From Listeria monocytogenes ATCC 19117 (GTDB lineage: Bacteria > Bacillota > Bacilli > Lactobacillales > Listeriaceae), in NCBI RefSeq assembly GCF_000307025.1, contig NC_018584.1:1860001-1924000 (forward strand): 64,000 nucleotides of DNA. Reading direction: 5' to 3'. Made by a program: the position numbers and the translations under genes. Under the pieces are notes generated by a model. The model saw only the letters and a list, made by a program, of their open reading frames with translations. It ran no database searches and was not told the origin of the DNA. Within the stretch, counting starts at the first letter, position 1. The number at the start of each line of letters is the position of its first letter. Shown here piece by piece: positions 27,952 to 38,304 of this stretch.

Positions 27952-29286
27952 TCAGGACTTCACTTTTCTAAGGCTAGAAACGAAGAAACCATCGCTTCCA
28001 ATATCTGTTGGTAAAAGTTGAATAAAATCGTCCTTCTTGATTTGCGCCAATTTTTCAGGGAGTACTACAGGTTCTAGTGTGAATTCTGGATGTTTTTCTA
28101 AGAAAGCGCGAAGAACCGTTTCATTTTCTTCCTTGTCAATGGTACAAGTACTATAAACTAATATACCATTTTCTTTTACTAATTGGCTAACATCATCTAA
28201 AATCGCTAATTGAATTTCTGCTAATTTGTGGATATCTTTTTCTGTTTTTGCGTATTTAATGTCTGGTTTTCTGCGAAGAACGCCAAAGCCAGAGCACGGA
28301 GCATCCACTAAAATACGGTCAAATGTTTCTGGTTCAAACATGGTACTTGCGGTTCTTGCGTCTAAATGCGCCGTACGAATATTAAGTAGTTGCAATCGTT
28401 TGGCGGCTTGATCAATTAGCTTGGTTTTCTTTTCGTGGATATCGAGTGCATGAACCATTCCCGTGCCGTGCATTTTTTCCGCGATATGGGTTGTTTTCCC
28501 GCCTGGTGCCGCACAAGCATCTAATACCGTCAAATTGTCTTCTAGTTGAAGCGCATAGGCTGCGAGCATTGAGCTTTCGTCTTGAATGCTACATTTACCG
28601 TCTTTGTATGCTTTTGTTTCTGCTACAGATCCTTTTTCAACAAGTAACGCTTCCTCGATAAATTCATTACGTGTCACGGTGATTCCTTGGTCATTTAGTT
28701 CTTTGATTAATTGTTCAGTAGGAATTTCTGTTTGGTTGACGCGGATACTTTGGTGTGGCGCGACAAGGAATGCTAAACCGATTTCACGCAGTTTTTCGAT
28801 ACCATATTGATCTGCCCACCTTTTTGCTAACCATTCTGGCAGACTTGTTTCAACAGCGATTTTTTGCACAGGGTCTTTGATGGCATCAATACTTGGTACG
28901 CCTTTTCGAATAACATTACGCAATACGCCGTTGACGAACTTAGTTACACCTTGGTGTCCTAAATCTTTCGCGATGTCACCAGCTTCATTTAAAATCGCAT
29001 GCTCAGGAACTTTATCTAAAAAGGTTAATTGATAAACGGACATTCTTAGTAAGTTTTTCACCCAATTGTCGGGTTCTTTATTGAGAAACGGTGCTAAATA
29101 GTAATCAAGTGTAATTTTGCGTTGTGTTGTACCATATACTAATTCAGTCAAAAGCCCTTTATCAAGCGGATTTAACTTTTGTTTTTTTAATGCGTCATTA
29201 ATTAATAAGTGGCTGTATGATTGATTATTTTCGATTTTAATGATGAGTTCTAATGCAATCGCACGAACTGTTTTTTGTTTTTTCAT
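27952..29286 (-). CDS. rsmB: 16S rRNA m5C967 methyltransferase RsmB
   Basis: 444 residues. An N-terminal NusB-like RNA-binding domain (about 1-130) is joined to a SAM methyltransferase with VLDACAAPGGKTTHIAEKM, VDAPCSGFGVLRRKPD and the catalytic-Cys motif YSTCTIDKEENE. It abuts fmt with no gap. Confidence 0.96.
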   Translation of the reverse strand: MKKQKTVRAIALELIIKIENNQSYSHLLINDALKKQKLNPLDKGLLTELVYGTTQRKITLDYYLAPFLNKEPDNWVKNLLRMSVYQLTFLDKVPEHAILNEAGDIAKDLGHQGVTKFVNGVLRNVIRKGVPSIDAIKDPVQKIAVETSLPEWLAKRWADQYGIEKLREIGLAFLVAPHQSIRVNQTEIPTEQLIKELNDQGITVTRNEFIEEALLVEKGSVAETKAYKDGKCSIQDESSMLAAYALQLEDNLTVLDACAAPGGKTTHIAEKMHGTGMVHALDIHEKKTKLIDQAAKRLQLLNIRTAHLDARTASTMFEPETFDRILVDAPCSGFGVLRRKPDIKYAKTEKDIHKLAEIQLAILDDVSQLVKENGILVYSTCTIDKEENETVLRAFLEKHPEFTLEPVVLPEKLAQIKKDDFIQLLPTDIGSDGFFVSSLRKVKS

Positions 29287-30225
29287 TTATTCACCAAACC
29301 TTGTCGTCTTGCTTAAATTTCTGCCAGCTCCGGTCATGAATGAGTGAACATCCATCTTCGGTTTTCCTGCTGGTTGGATTACTGTTGGTACGATGAGCGT
29401 GCCGTCGCCTGCTACGATTTTAAGCGTTGTTTTATCTGCTAAAATGGCACCCGGTTCGCCGCCCTCTTTTGTTTCTTCATAAGTTGCTTCCCAGATTTTA
29501 AATGGTTTTTCTTCCAGTGTTGTATAAGCCACTGGCCAAGGAGACAATCCTCGAATTTGATTAAAGATAGTACGTCCTGGTTTTGTCCAGTCGATTTTTT
29601 CTTGTTCTCTAGAAATATTGCGTGCAAAGGTTACCTTTTCAGGGTCTTGTGGGATTGCCGTTATTTTTCCAGCTAAAAAGTCGGGTAATGTGTCCATTAA
29701 TAATTCTGCGCCTAATTTGCTCAATTTATCAAACATGGTGCCAGTATTATCTTCATCTGTGATGGGAATTTTACGCTGGCTAATCATATCCCCAGCATCC
29801 AATTTCTCTACCATATACATAATCGTAACGCCTGTCTCCGTTTTCCCGTCAAGCAGTGCGTAGTGTACAGGAGCACCTCCGCGATACTCTGGTAAAAGAG
29901 ATGCATGCACATTAATCGCACCATGCTTTGGTGATTCAAGCAAACTATTTGGTAAAATTTGTCCGTAAGCTGCTGTTACAAGTAGGTCGGCTTCTAGAGC
30001 AATTAGTTCTTCTAATTCGCTAGATGTCCGTAATTTTTCTGGTTGATAAACTGGAATAGCTAGTTCTAAAGCAGCTTTTTTTACTGGCGGTGGTGTCAAA
30101 ACTCGTTTGCGTCCAACTGGGCGATCTGGCTGTGTCACAACTGCAACTACATCATATGTGCTGGCTAATTGCGTTAAAACCGGAACAGAAAATTCCGGTG
30201 TTCCCATAAAAATAATTTTAGTCAT
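29287..30225 (-). CDS. fmt: Methionyl-tRNA formyltransferase
   Basis: 312 residues. It formylates initiator Met-tRNA using 10-formyl-THF. The signature NVHASLLPEYRGGAPVHYALLDG with catalytic Asn/His and the MGTPEFSVPVL N-terminus are clear. The C-terminal tRNA-binding domain begins near residue 205. It follows priA by 13 bp. Confidence 0.97.
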   Translation of the reverse strand: MTKIIFMGTPEFSVPVLTQLASTYDVVAVVTQPDRPVGRKRVLTPPPVKKAALELAIPVYQPEKLRTSSELEELIALEADLLVTAAYGQILPNSLLESPKHGAINVHASLLPEYRGGAPVHYALLDGKTETGVTIMYMVEKLDAGDMISQRKIPITDEDNTGTMFDKLSKLGAELLMDTLPDFLAGKITAIPQDPEKVTFARNISREQEKIDWTKPGRTIFNQIRGLSPWPVAYTTLEEKPFKIWEATYEETKEGGEPGAILADKTTLKIVAGDGTLIVPTVIQPAGKPKMDVHSFMTGAGRNLSKTTRFGE

Positions 30226-30238
30226 TGGTTTGCTCCTT

Positions 30239-32632
30239 TTACATTAGTACGTAAGGCTGTACGTCAATAGTTATTGTTAAACCTTTTTGTTGGTCTTTTT
30301 GATAATGGGTAATTAGTGTTTTTAGTTCTTTTTTTAAGTTTGGTTCGATTTTATATTTAATAATGCACTGGTAGCGATATTTGTTTTTAATTCTCGTGAT
30401 GGTGCTAGGAACAGGGCCAAGAATCACGGCATCTGGACCGAGCTTTCCTCGTAAAAACTGAGCCATTTCTTGAATGGTTCGAATCGCTTTCATTTCATTT
30501 TCATCGCTGACATTAATCATGGTTAAGTAATAAAATGGCGGGTAGGAACCCATTTTTCGTAGCTGCATTTCGTGGTTATAAAAACCGATGAAATCATGTT
30601 TTTTGGCGAATTCAATACTGTAATGTTCTGGGTTATAGCTTTGAACGATGACTTCTCCTGTCCGCTCATGTCGACCTGCTCGTCCACTTACTTGAGTGAG
30701 AAGTTGGAAAGTTCGTTCCGAAGCGCGAAAGTCTGGTAAATGAAGCATTGTGTCAGCATTTAATACGCCAACTAACGTAATATCTGGAAAATCTAGTCCT
30801 TTGGCAATCATTTGTGTTCCAAGTAAAATATCGGCTTCGTGATTGCGGAAGCTTTTGAGTAATTTTTCATGAGCACCTTTTGTTCTAGTGGTATCCACGT
30901 CCATCCGGATGACGCGCGCTTCTGGAATTAATTTGGTCAAACTTTCTTCTACTTTTTGTGTACCGGTGCCAAAATAACGAATATGCTCGCCCTCACAGCT
31001 CGGACATTTTTGCGGAACACGTTCTTCATGTCCGCAGTAATGGCATTTCATTTGATTGCTCGATTGATGATAGGTGAGCGAAATATCGCAGTTCGGACAT
31101 TCCACAACATAACCACAATCACGGCACATCACAAAAGAAGAATAACCTCGGCGATTTAGCATTAAAACTGTTTGTTCTTTTTTGGCAATTCGCTCTTTGA
31201 TTTTTTCTAGTAATTCAGTCGAAAATTCGGTGCGGTTTTCTTTGCGTAATTCTTCGCGCATGTCGACAACGCTCACTTCTGGCATCGCCCGATCATTGAC
31301 CCGGCTAGGAAGTTCGATTAACGTATACACACCTTTTTTCGCCCTAGCAAAAGATTCAAGAGACGGCGTGGCGCTTCCGAGAACTACTGGACATTGATAT
31401 TTTGTTGCGCGCCAAATGGCTACATCTCTTGCATGATAACGCGGATTATCTTCTTGTTTGTAACTCGCTTCGTGCTCTTCGTCGATAATAATAATGCCGA
31501 GATTTTCAAACGGTGCAAATACGGCGGAACGAGCCCCAACGACAACGCGCGCTTCTTTGCGTTCGATTTTGCGCCATTCGTCGTATTTTTCTCCGGAAGA
31601 TAGCGCACTATGTAGTACCGCGACCTCGCTTCCAAAGCGGCTTTTAAATCGCTCTACCATTTGTGGGGTAAGGGAAATTTCTGGTACTAAAACGATGGCT
31701 TCTTTACCCTCTTTTAATTTTGCTTCGATGGTTTGTAAATAGATTTCGGTTTTCCCACTTCCAGTAACCCCGTGTATTAGGAATGTTTCTTGATCAGTTG
31801 CTGCGGTGATTTTCTCGCACGCAGTTTGTTGATCTGGTAATAACTGAAGCGATTCACTTTTTTCAAATTGGTGGTTTTCATAGGGATCACGCGAAACAAT
31901 TTTTTCTTGAATAGAAAGTATCCCTAAGTCGACTAATTTTTTTAATGTGGCATCCGTTGTTTCCGCCTGTTTTTTTAACTCGGCTGCCGTAATTTCGTTG
32001 CCTTCAAAAGCTTGGAAAAATGCGAGTACACGTGACTGTGCTTTGGCGTTTTTCGGCATATCTTCTATTATTTCAGCTAGTTGGTGTGGTGATTTGAGAC
32101 AGTTAACAACGCGAACTTTTTTACTCGTGATTTTATTTTTGACTTGGTAGACTACTTCCACACTACCTTCTCTGACCCATTTGCCAATTTGTTTGAGCAA
32201 ACCGCGGGCTTCTGCCACTTTCCAGTCTAGTGTTTCGTAGCCTTCAAATAGCTGCTCTAATTCTTCGTTTTCCTCATCTAAGCGCAAAAAATATTTTTCG
32301 TATTTTGCTCGTAGCGCGGCTGGTAACATGGCTTGGTAAGCAGACACCCGGAAACTCAGCGTATCTTCTGCTAACCAATCGCCTAGTTCCATCAATTCTT
32401 CATTTAAAACGGGGGCTAAATCCATCACCCCGTCAATGCCTTTTAATTTTGGGTTTTCTTCTGTTTCTCCAAGAGCAATGACAAATCCTTGTATTTTACG
32501 ATTTCCAAATGGGACACTTACTCGCATACCTGGACGAATAAGTTCTTCTAAATCTTCTGGAATATAGTAGTCAAATGGACGATCCACTTGCATGGCTGGA
32601 ACGTCCACAATTACTTTCGCAATATTAATCAT
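30239..32632 (-). CDS. priA: Primosomal helicase PriA
   Basis: 797 residues. It restarts stalled forks by loading DnaD/DnaB-type proteins. After an N-terminal 3'-DNA-binding domain come Walker A HGVTGSGKTEIYL, DEEHEASYKQ, and two zinc sites in CRDCGYVVECPNC and CHYCGHEERVPQKCPSC. Helicase motif VSGRAGRHERTGEV follows. It starts 4 bp after coaBC. Confidence 0.97.
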   Translation of the reverse strand: MINIAKVIVDVPAMQVDRPFDYYIPEDLEELIRPGMRVSVPFGNRKIQGFVIALGETEENPKLKGIDGVMDLAPVLNEELMELGDWLAEDTLSFRVSAYQAMLPAALRAKYEKYFLRLDEENEELEQLFEGYETLDWKVAEARGLLKQIGKWVREGSVEVVYQVKNKITSKKVRVVNCLKSPHQLAEIIEDMPKNAKAQSRVLAFFQAFEGNEITAAELKKQAETTDATLKKLVDLGILSIQEKIVSRDPYENHQFEKSESLQLLPDQQTACEKITAATDQETFLIHGVTGSGKTEIYLQTIEAKLKEGKEAIVLVPEISLTPQMVERFKSRFGSEVAVLHSALSSGEKYDEWRKIERKEARVVVGARSAVFAPFENLGIIIIDEEHEASYKQEDNPRYHARDVAIWRATKYQCPVVLGSATPSLESFARAKKGVYTLIELPSRVNDRAMPEVSVVDMREELRKENRTEFSTELLEKIKERIAKKEQTVLMLNRRGYSSFVMCRDCGYVVECPNCDISLTYHQSSNQMKCHYCGHEERVPQKCPSCEGEHIRYFGTGTQKVEESLTKLIPEARVIRMDVDTTRTKGAHEKLLKSFRNHEADILLGTQMIAKGLDFPDITLVGVLNADTMLHLPDFRASERTFQLLTQVSGRAGRHERTGEVIVQSYNPEHYSIEFAKKHDFIGFYNHEMQLRKMGSYPPFYYLTMINVSDENEMKAIRTIQEMAQFLRGKLGPDAVILGPVPSTITRIKNKYRYQCIIKYKIEPNLKKELKTLITHYQKDQQKGLTITIDVQPYVLM

Positions 32633-32636
32633 TCGT

Positions 32637-33836
32637 TCACTTCCTTAAAAAGTTAGCAGTTTCTTTGATGATATGTTCAGCAACTTCTTTTTTATCTAGT
32701 ATCGGTAACGCTTTGCTAGAACCATCTTTCCGGTAAAATGTCACGATATTTGTATCACCAGAAAAGCCTGCTCCTGCCACACTAATATTGTTAGCGACAA
32801 TCATATCGGCATTTTTGGATGTTAATTTTTTACGTGCGTTTGCTTCTAGATTTTCTGTTTCAGCGGCAAAGCCAATCACGACTTGGTCTGCAGTTTTGTG
32901 TTGACCAATTTCGAGTAAAATATCTTTGGTTCGTTTCATTTCAATGGCAAAATCGCCCGGCTGTTTTTTAATTTTTTGGTCTGATACTTTTGCTGGCGTG
33001 TAATCGGCAACTGCTGCGGTCATCACGAAGATATCTTGTGACACTTTATGTTCATCCACAGCTTGATACATTTCTTCTGCCGATTCGACATAGATTGCTT
33101 CTACACCAGGTGGTACGGGAAGTGCTTTGCTTGTCGTAACGAGCGTCACTTTTGCACCATGACGAGCTGCGGATTCTGCAATACTAAATCCCATTTTGCC
33201 CGTGGAATGGTTGGTGAAATAGCGTACAGGATCTAATTTTTCGCGAGTTGCGCCGGCTGTAACTAGCACGTTTTTGTCGCGCAATAAATCTTTATCTTCT
33301 TGAAAAAATTCAGCAATACGAAGAACGATTTTTTCTGGTTCTTCAAGACGACCGCGACCAACGTAGCCACAAGCTAAGTAACCTTCTTCTGGCTCGATAA
33401 AACGAACACCGTCTGCGTATAATCGATTAATATTCCGAATAACTGCTGGGTGCTGAATCATGTGGACATTCATTGCTGGCGCTACCCAAACTGGTGCCTC
33501 TGTTGCAAGAATGGTTGTCGTTACCATATCATCAGCGATTCCATTTGCCATTTTGCCAATCACATTCGCGGTAGCTGGTGCGACAATTACTAAATCGGCC
33601 CAATCAGCTAAATCGATATGTGCGACAACACTTGATTTTTTTTCGTCAAATGTATCTGTGTATACATCATTTTTAGATAATACTTGAAACGAAAGCGGTG
33701 GAACAAATTCCTGAGCATGTTCTGTCATCATCACTTTGACGTTTGCTCCTGCTTGCGTTAATTTACTTGTAAGTGCGACTGCTTTATAAACAGCAATGCC
33801 ACCGGACACTGCGAGTAAGATATTTTTTCCTTGCAT
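32637..33836 (-). CDS. coaBC: Bifunctional CoaBC (phosphopantothenoylcysteine synthetase/decarboxylase)
   Basis: 399 residues. The flavoprotein decarboxylase domain CoaC (about 1-185) has SGGIAVYK, PATANVIGKMANGIADDM, the PAMN motif and CGYVGRGRLEEP. The synthetase domain CoaB (about 190-399) has TAGATREKLDPVRYFTN and STGKMG. It makes 4'-phosphopantetheine for CoA. It is first gene from its own promoter. Confidence 0.97.
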   Translation of the reverse strand: MQGKNILLAVSGGIAVYKAVALTSKLTQAGANVKVMMTEHAQEFVPPLSFQVLSKNDVYTDTFDEKKSSVVAHIDLADWADLVIVAPATANVIGKMANGIADDMVTTTILATEAPVWVAPAMNVHMIQHPAVIRNINRLYADGVRFIEPEEGYLACGYVGRGRLEEPEKIVLRIAEFFQEDKDLLRDKNVLVTAGATREKLDPVRYFTNHSTGKMGFSIAESAARHGAKVTLVTTSKALPVPPGVEAIYVESAEEMYQAVDEHKVSQDIFVMTAAVADYTPAKVSDQKIKKQPGDFAIEMKRTKDILLEIGQHKTADQVVIGFAAETENLEANARKKLTSKNADMIVANNISVAGAGFSGDTNIVTFYRKDGSSKALPILDKKEVAEHIIKETANFLRK

Positions 33837-33878
33837 TGAAAAGTCACCTCATTTTTAATATAAAAAATCATTAATTCT

Positions 33879-33906
33879 ATTATACCTTAAATTAAGACAG
33901 GACAAA
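33879..33906 (-). promoter_or_regulatory. Promoter of the coaBC-thiN operon
   Basis: TTTGTC (33901-33906), 16-nt spacer, perfect TATAAT (33879-33884) on the minus strand, 43 bp before coaBC and downstream of the rpoZ terminator. Confidence 0.75.
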
Positions 33907-33956
33907 ACCATGAAGAAACTAGATTTCAGCTTATTTTTATTGCACTTGTGGCTAAC

Positions 33957-33984
33957 AAAAAAGCCCCGCAGGAAAGCGGAGCAG
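33957..33984 (-). terminator. Terminator of yicC-gmk-rpoZ
   Basis: GC-rich stem GCTCCGC / GCGGGGC with loop TTTCCT and T6 on the minus strand, 6 bp after rpoZ. Confidence 0.88.
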
Positions 33985-33990
33985 TTAAGC

Positions 33991-34829
<839 letters not shown>

Positions 34830-35705
34830 TCATTCCACATTTTGCACTTGTTCTCGAATTTTTTCAAGCGTCGTTTTCATTTCTACCACTTGTTCAGTGA
34901 TTTTTAGAGAACTTGCTTTGGAGCCAATCGTGTTGACTTCGCGGTTCATCTCTTGAATCAGAAAATCCAGCTTCCGCCCAATTGGTTCTTCGAGTAAAAT
35001 AATACCATAAAATTGCTTTAAATGACTCTTTGTTCGTTCGACTTCTTCGTTAATATCTGCCTTTTCAAGTAGCATTGCGACTTCGGTAAGAACGATACTT
35101 GGATCAAATTGGTCGCCTACAACGTTTTGTAAACGTGTTTCAATTTTTTCTTGGTAATGTTTTTCTGTATTTGGAATTTCAGCTTGAATGATCTCCAAAC
35201 TTTTCTCCAATGCGGTAAGATGTTGTTTGAAATAAAGCAGTAATTCTGCTCCTTCCATACTTCTCATCTCATCCAGTCGCTCAGTTGCGCGGGCAAGTGT
35301 TTCTAAAACTAATCGCTCTAGTTCGCTACTTGCTTCCACTTCTTCCTCAATAGAAAGATAGGCTTGTTCTTGCAGTAAATCAGCCATAGTTGGTAATTCT
35401 TGTAATTCATATCTAGCGCTTGCTTGTTTAATAAAACGGTAATAGCTATCTGCGAGGTCCCAGTCAATATGTAGTTCACGTTTTGTGATTTGCTCTCCCG
35501 TGATGGAAAAGAAAACTTCGATTCTACCACGTTTGATTTGCTTACTTATGATTTTTTTTAATTTTCCTTCTAAATAAGCAAGTTGTTTTGGCATCCGAAA
35601 AAGAAATTCGGAGTAGCGGTGGTTGACTGCTTTTAATTCAATGGTTACTTTGAACGCTTCAAATTCTTTCGTCGCACGCCCAAATCCCGTCATGCTTTTC
35701 ACCAT
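34830..35705 (-). CDS. yicC: YicC/YloC family endoribonuclease-like protein
   Basis: 291 residues from ATG 35705 (MVKSMTGFGRATKEF). The frame extends 12 bp to a GTG, but family members begin at this MTGFG block and AAAGG lies upstream at a suitable distance. The C-terminal DUF1732 part has REVNTIGSKASSLKITEQVVEMK. E. coli YicC is reported to be an RNase; the role in Firmicutes is less clear. It is first gene of yicC-gmk-rpoZ. Confidence 0.93.
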   Translation of the reverse strand: MVKSMTGFGRATKEFEAFKVTIELKAVNHRYSEFLFRMPKQLAYLEGKLKKIISKQIKRGRIEVFFSITGEQITKRELHIDWDLADSYYRFIKQASARYELQELPTMADLLQEQAYLSIEEEVEASSELERLVLETLARATERLDEMRSMEGAELLLYFKQHLTALEKSLEIIQAEIPNTEKHYQEKIETRLQNVVGDQFDPSIVLTEVAMLLEKADINEEVERTKSHLKQFYGIILLEEPIGRKLDFLIQEMNREVNTIGSKASSLKITEQVVEMKTTLEKIREQVQNVE

Positions 35706-35771
35706 TTGGCAAGACACCTTTCATAACTTAAAGTTCCCTCTAAGATTACTTGAAATTTGTTCTGACTTCTT

Positions 35772-35800
35772 ATTATACCAAAGCTACTCCTTGCATACAA
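35772..35800 (-). promoter_or_regulatory. Promoter of yicC-gmk-rpoZ
   Basis: TTGTAT (35795-35800), 17-nt spacer, TATAAT (35772-35777) on the minus strand. It is divergent from the rqcH promoter. Confidence 0.75.
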
Positions 35801-35826
35801 TACATTTTCGGAATGTATGTTAAAAT
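35800..35826 (+). promoter_or_regulatory. rqcH promoter with 19-bp dyad
   Basis: Extended -10 TGTTAAAAT ends at 35826. Just upstream, ATACATT / AATGTAT (35800-35818, 5-nt centre) forms a perfect dyad. It also touches the divergent yicC -35. It may bind an unidentified regulator. Confidence 0.45.
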
Positions 35827-35861
35827 AGAAAGTAACTAACTCACAAAGGAATGAATAACTA

Positions 35862-37574
35862 ATGGCGTTTGATGCAATGTTTTTAAAAGCGATGACCGAA
35901 GAACTTGCCGAACACGGAGAAAGTGGACGTATTATGAAAATCCATCAACCGTTCTCGCATGAACTTGTTTTATATATTCGAAAAAACCGTGAAAATAAAC
36001 GTTTACTGATCTCCTCGCATCCAAGCTATGCGCGGATTCAGTGGACCGATGATATTCCCGAAAACCCAGCAACCCCACCGATGTTTTGTATGTTACTGCG
36101 AAAATACTTAGAAGGCGCGATTATTGAATCGATTACGCAACTTCCTAATGAACGAATTTTACAATTTAGTATTCGCGGTAAAGATGATATCGGTGAAAAT
36201 CGTTTTTGTGATTTATTTGTAGAAATTATGGGACGGCATAGTAATATCACTCTTGTCGACCGTGCGAAAAATGTGATTGTTGATTGTATTAAACACGTTT
36301 CCCCTGCACAAAATAGTTACCGAACACTGCTTCCGGGAGCGACTTATGTTTTACCTCCTGCAACGGATAAACTCCACCCATTTGAGGTTACTTCGGAGCA
36401 GATTCTGGATAGACTAGATTTCTCAGCGGGTCGAATGGATAAGCAACTTGTACAAAATTTTGCAGGATTCAGCCCTTTGCTTGCTCGGGAAATAGTATTT
36501 CGTGCTGGGAACTTAACGGCAGATTCGCTAGTTGCCGCCTTTTTCGAAGTAATTGGGCTAGTGAACGAGCATTTAGGCCATGCAGCCGTGCCAAACGAAT
36601 GGCGCATCCAAAATAAAGAGGATTACTATTTTTTCCCGCTCCGCCATGTCGATGCAGAAACAACCGAATTCGCGAATTTAAGCACCCTATTAGACCATTT
36701 TTATATTGGTAAAGCGCGTCGTGATCGTGTCCATCAATTTGCACATGATTTAGAAAAACTCTTATCCAACGAACTGGCTCGAAGCAGGCTGAAAATCGAA
36801 AAACTCGAAAACACTTTGCTCGAAACAGAAAAAGCAGATGTTTATCGTATTCAAGGTGAACTTCTAACTGCCAATCTGCATTTAATGGAACGCGGGATGG
36901 AAGAAATTACTGTAGAAAACTTTTACGATGATATGAAGAAAATGACGATTGCACTTGATACTAGAAAAACACCATCCGCCAATGCGCAAAGCTACTTTAG
37001 CCGCTACCAAAAACTACGTAACGCGGTCGAAGTAGTGAAAGAGCAAATCGCGCTCACGAAAGAAGAAATTACTTACTTAGAGTCCGTGGAATCACAACTT
37101 GAAACATCTGGCCCACAAGACGTGGAAGAAATCCGCCAAGAACTAGCTGAACAAGGCTATCTTCGCTACAAACAGAAAAAAGGCAGCCGGAAAAAAGCGA
37201 CTTTACCTGCTCCAGAAAAATATACTTCTTCGACCGGCTTAACGATTTTAGTCGGAAAAAATAATAAACAAAATGATTATTTAACGAATAAATTAGCTAG
37301 GAATAATGAATACTGGTTCCATGTAAAAGATTTGCCTGGTTCGCATGTGGTCATTCAATCGAATGATCCAGATGAGACATCGATTACAGAAGCCGCAATG
37401 ATTGCAGCCTATTATTCGAAAGCGCGCCTTTCAGCAACCGTCCCCGTTGACGGCACGCTCGTAAAACACGTGAAGAAACCAAATGGTGCCAAACCTGGTT
37501 ATGTCATTTATGATAACCAAACGACTTATTTCGTTACACCTGATGAAAAGCTTGTTTTAGAGTTAAAAAATTAA
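35862..37574 (+). CDS. fbpA: RqcH/FbpA, ribosome quality-control NFACT protein
   Basis: 570 residues. The NFACT family order is seen: NFACT-N (FDAMFLKAMTEEL to about 220, with EIMGRHSNITLV), a helix-hairpin-helix and coiled-coil middle (about 230-420), and NFACT-R (ILVGKNNKQNDYLTNKLARNN and WFHVKDLPGSHVVI). Bacillus RqcH adds alanine tails to nascent chains on split 50S subunits. The Listeria protein was first described as fibronectin-binding FbpA. It has no signal peptide. It is monocistronic or joined weakly to the next gene. Confidence 0.96.
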   Translation: MAFDAMFLKAMTEELAEHGESGRIMKIHQPFSHELVLYIRKNRENKRLLISSHPSYARIQWTDDIPENPATPPMFCMLLRKYLEGAIIESITQLPNERILQFSIRGKDDIGENRFCDLFVEIMGRHSNITLVDRAKNVIVDCIKHVSPAQNSYRTLLPGATYVLPPATDKLHPFEVTSEQILDRLDFSAGRMDKQLVQNFAGFSPLLAREIVFRAGNLTADSLVAAFFEVIGLVNEHLGHAAVPNEWRIQNKEDYYFFPLRHVDAETTEFANLSTLLDHFYIGKARRDRVHQFAHDLEKLLSNELARSRLKIEKLENTLLETEKADVYRIQGELLTANLHLMERGMEEITVENFYDDMKKMTIALDTRKTPSANAQSYFSRYQKLRNAVEVVKEQIALTKEEITYLESVESQLETSGPQDVEEIRQELAEQGYLRYKQKKGSRKKATLPAPEKYTSSTGLTILVGKNNKQNDYLTNKLARNNEYWFHVKDLPGSHVVIQSNDPDETSITEAAMIAAYYSKARLSATVPVDGTLVKHVKKPNGAKPGYVIYDNQTTYFVTPDEKLVLELKN

Positions 37575-37602
37575 CGGTTCCTTCCTGGAGCCGTTTTTTC
37601 TT
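37573..37602 (+). terminator. Terminator of fbpA/rqcH
   Basis: Stem AACGGtTCC / GGAgCCGTT with loop TTCCT-type and T6. The stem begins at the stop codon. Confidence 0.8.
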
Positions 37603-37661
37603 TCTAATTTTAGGGTAGATGTGTACTGACTTTACTTTTTTATTGGAAGGATGATAGAGGA

Positions 37662-38261
37662 ATGAAAATTTTATTAATTGGTGCTTCTGGTACGCTTGGC
37701 TCTGCGGTGAAAGAACGTTTGGAGAAAAAGGCCGAAGTGATTACTGCTGGTAGACATAGTGGTGATGTGACGGTGGATATTACGAGTGTCGATAGCATCA
37801 AAAAAATGTACGAACAGGTTGGAAAAGTAGACGCAATTGTTTCAGCCACAGGAAGCGCCACTTTTTCTCCTTTAACAGAATTAACACCTGAGAAAAATGC
37901 AGTGACGATTAGTAGTAAATTAGGTGGTCAAATTAATCTAGTTTTGCTGGGCATTAACTCATTGAATGATAATGGAAGCTTCACCCTTACTACTGGCATT
38001 ATGATGGAAGATCCAATCGTCCAAGGGGCTTCTGCTGCGATGGCAAATGGCGCGGTTACAGCTTTTGCAAAATCTGCTGCGATTGAAATGCCACGTGGAA
38101 TCCGGATTAATACAGTGAGCCCGAATATATTAGAAGAATCTTGGGACAAACTAGAATCATTTTTCCAAGGTTTCGTTCCAGTTCCAGCCGCAAAAGTCGC
38201 TCGTGCGTTTGAAAAAAGCGTCTTTGGTGCACAAACTGGTGAAAGTTATAAAGTATATTAA
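37662..38261 (+). CDS. Short SDR-like protein lacking the Tyr-Lys catalytic pair
   Basis: 199 residues. A Rossmann start LIGASGTLGSAVKERL and VSATGSATFSPL fit short-chain dehydrogenases. At the usual YxxxK site it reads SAAMANGAVTAF, so both catalytic Tyr and Lys are replaced; NTVSPN follows normally. Proteins of this kind are annotated as short-chain dehydrogenases, but the reaction is unknown. GGAAGGATGATAGAGGA precedes the ATG. Confidence 0.85.
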   Translation: MKILLIGASGTLGSAVKERLEKKAEVITAGRHSGDVTVDITSVDSIKKMYEQVGKVDAIVSATGSATFSPLTELTPEKNAVTISSKLGGQINLVLLGINSLNDNGSFTLTTGIMMEDPIVQGASAAMANGAVTAFAKSAAIEMPRGIRINTVSPNILEESWDKLESFFQGFVPVPAAKVARAFEKSVFGAQTGESYKVY

Positions 38262-38265
38262 TAGA

Positions 38266-38304
38266 AAAAGAAGCTCACCGTAACAAAGGTGAGCTTCTTT
38301 TTAT
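38266..38304. terminator. Bidirectional terminator between the SDR gene and pyrE
   Basis: Stem AAGAAGCTCACC / GGTGAGCTTCTT with an 8-nt loop, with a T-run on the plus side and an A-run giving T4 on the minus side. It serves both convergent genes. Confidence 0.9.
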
